A stretch of DNA of 64,000 nucleotides from CAIYTF01 sp963664845 (lineage in GTDB: Bacteria > Bacteroidota > Ignavibacteria > Ignavibacteriales > Ignavibacteriaceae): positions 434,001 through 498,000 of the forward strand of contig OY761615.1 in assembly GCA_963664845.1 (NCBI GenBank). Reading direction: 5' to 3'. Shown one piece after another: positions 63,866-64,000 of this stretch. Each line of letters starts with the position of its first letter. The first letter of the stretch is position 1. Position numbers and translations under genes: made by a program. The notes beneath the pieces were generated by a model. That model saw only the letters and a list, made by a program, of their open reading frames with translations. It did not search any database and had not been told where the DNA came from.

Positions 63866-64000
63866 TCTACTAAAAACCCTTCATAAATCGTTAAACTTAA
63901 AATACAAAAACTGTTGCATTTTGCATGCACGGGGAATTATAGTCCCTAATCGAGAACATGTATCCCTGTTTCACAGCCATCATCCAAGCCCCATAAATCT

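Overview
The window reads as a chromosomal segment of a Gram-negative bacterium of the Bacteroidota/Ignavibacteriota (FCB) group. Signs of this are two secreted repeat proteins with type IX secretion (T9SS) type A C-terminal sorting domains, a tmRNA whose tag reads GESNYALAA (Bacteroides-like), TonB-dependent and beta-barrel outer-membrane proteins, many lipoproteins, menaquinone biosynthesis (menG), weak Shine-Dalgarno sites with several TTG starts, and a TAnnTTTG-type promoter in front of cydA. The species cannot be named from the sequence alone. No rRNA, tRNA, prophage, transposase or CRISPR array was seen.

Layout. 0-7.3 kb: the 5' part of an AbiEi-like/Fic AMP-transferase running off the left edge, a DUF4159 protein, metG, a barrel protein and a chemoreceptor with a CxxCH haem motif in its periplasmic domain. 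7.3-25 kb is a looser, accessory-looking stretch: small DUF proteins (DUF3795, DUF3788, DUF6064, DUF952), a TPR histidine kinase with a NarL-type regulator, a T9SS-exported Ycf48/BNR-repeat protein, a PD-(D/E)XK nuclease-like protein, a zincin, pirin, a metallophosphoesterase, an MBL-fold hydrolase, an XRE/DUF2975 pair, an M23 lipoprotein and a VbhA/Fic toxin-antitoxin pair whose toxin carries an amber codon inside the catalytic motif. Gaps here carry dispersed palindromes and a MITE-like element.

25.3-34.5 kb: ssrA (tmRNA), reading directly out of ygfZ and the PduO-type adenosyltransferase gene; then cydAB (cytochrome bd); then a putative Fur-controlled operon of porin, Rieske protein, imelysin and di-haem oxidoreductase. 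34.8-48.2 kb is mostly housekeeping: menG, a PAP2 membrane protein, ksgA, a ROK kinase, a thioesterase, an ATP-grasp enzyme, a DegP-like protease, purB, a methyltransferase, an MntA/HepT (type VII) toxin-antitoxin pair, efp, rlmB, lgt, a conserved unknown and ptsN.

48.4-60.5 kb: a STAS protein, rmlA and rmlC, glycogen phosphorylase, then a thiamine-salvage operon on the minus strand (TPP riboswitch with terminator, TonB-dependent receptor, thiN, sodium:solute symporter) and a LysM-rich MltD-like transglycosylase. 60.5-64 kb: a 1.3-kb repeat-rich gap and a second T9SS beta-propeller-like protein.

How the genes work together: the best functional units are (i) outer-membrane thiamine capture, inner-membrane uptake and pyrophosphorylation under a TPP riboswitch; (ii) an iron-responsive cell-envelope redox/iron operon next to a high-affinity oxidase; (iii) three defence or stress modules (class II Fic, class I Fic/VbhA with an inactivated toxin, MntA/HepT); and (iv) a three-copy family of short elements with matching terminal inverted repeats.
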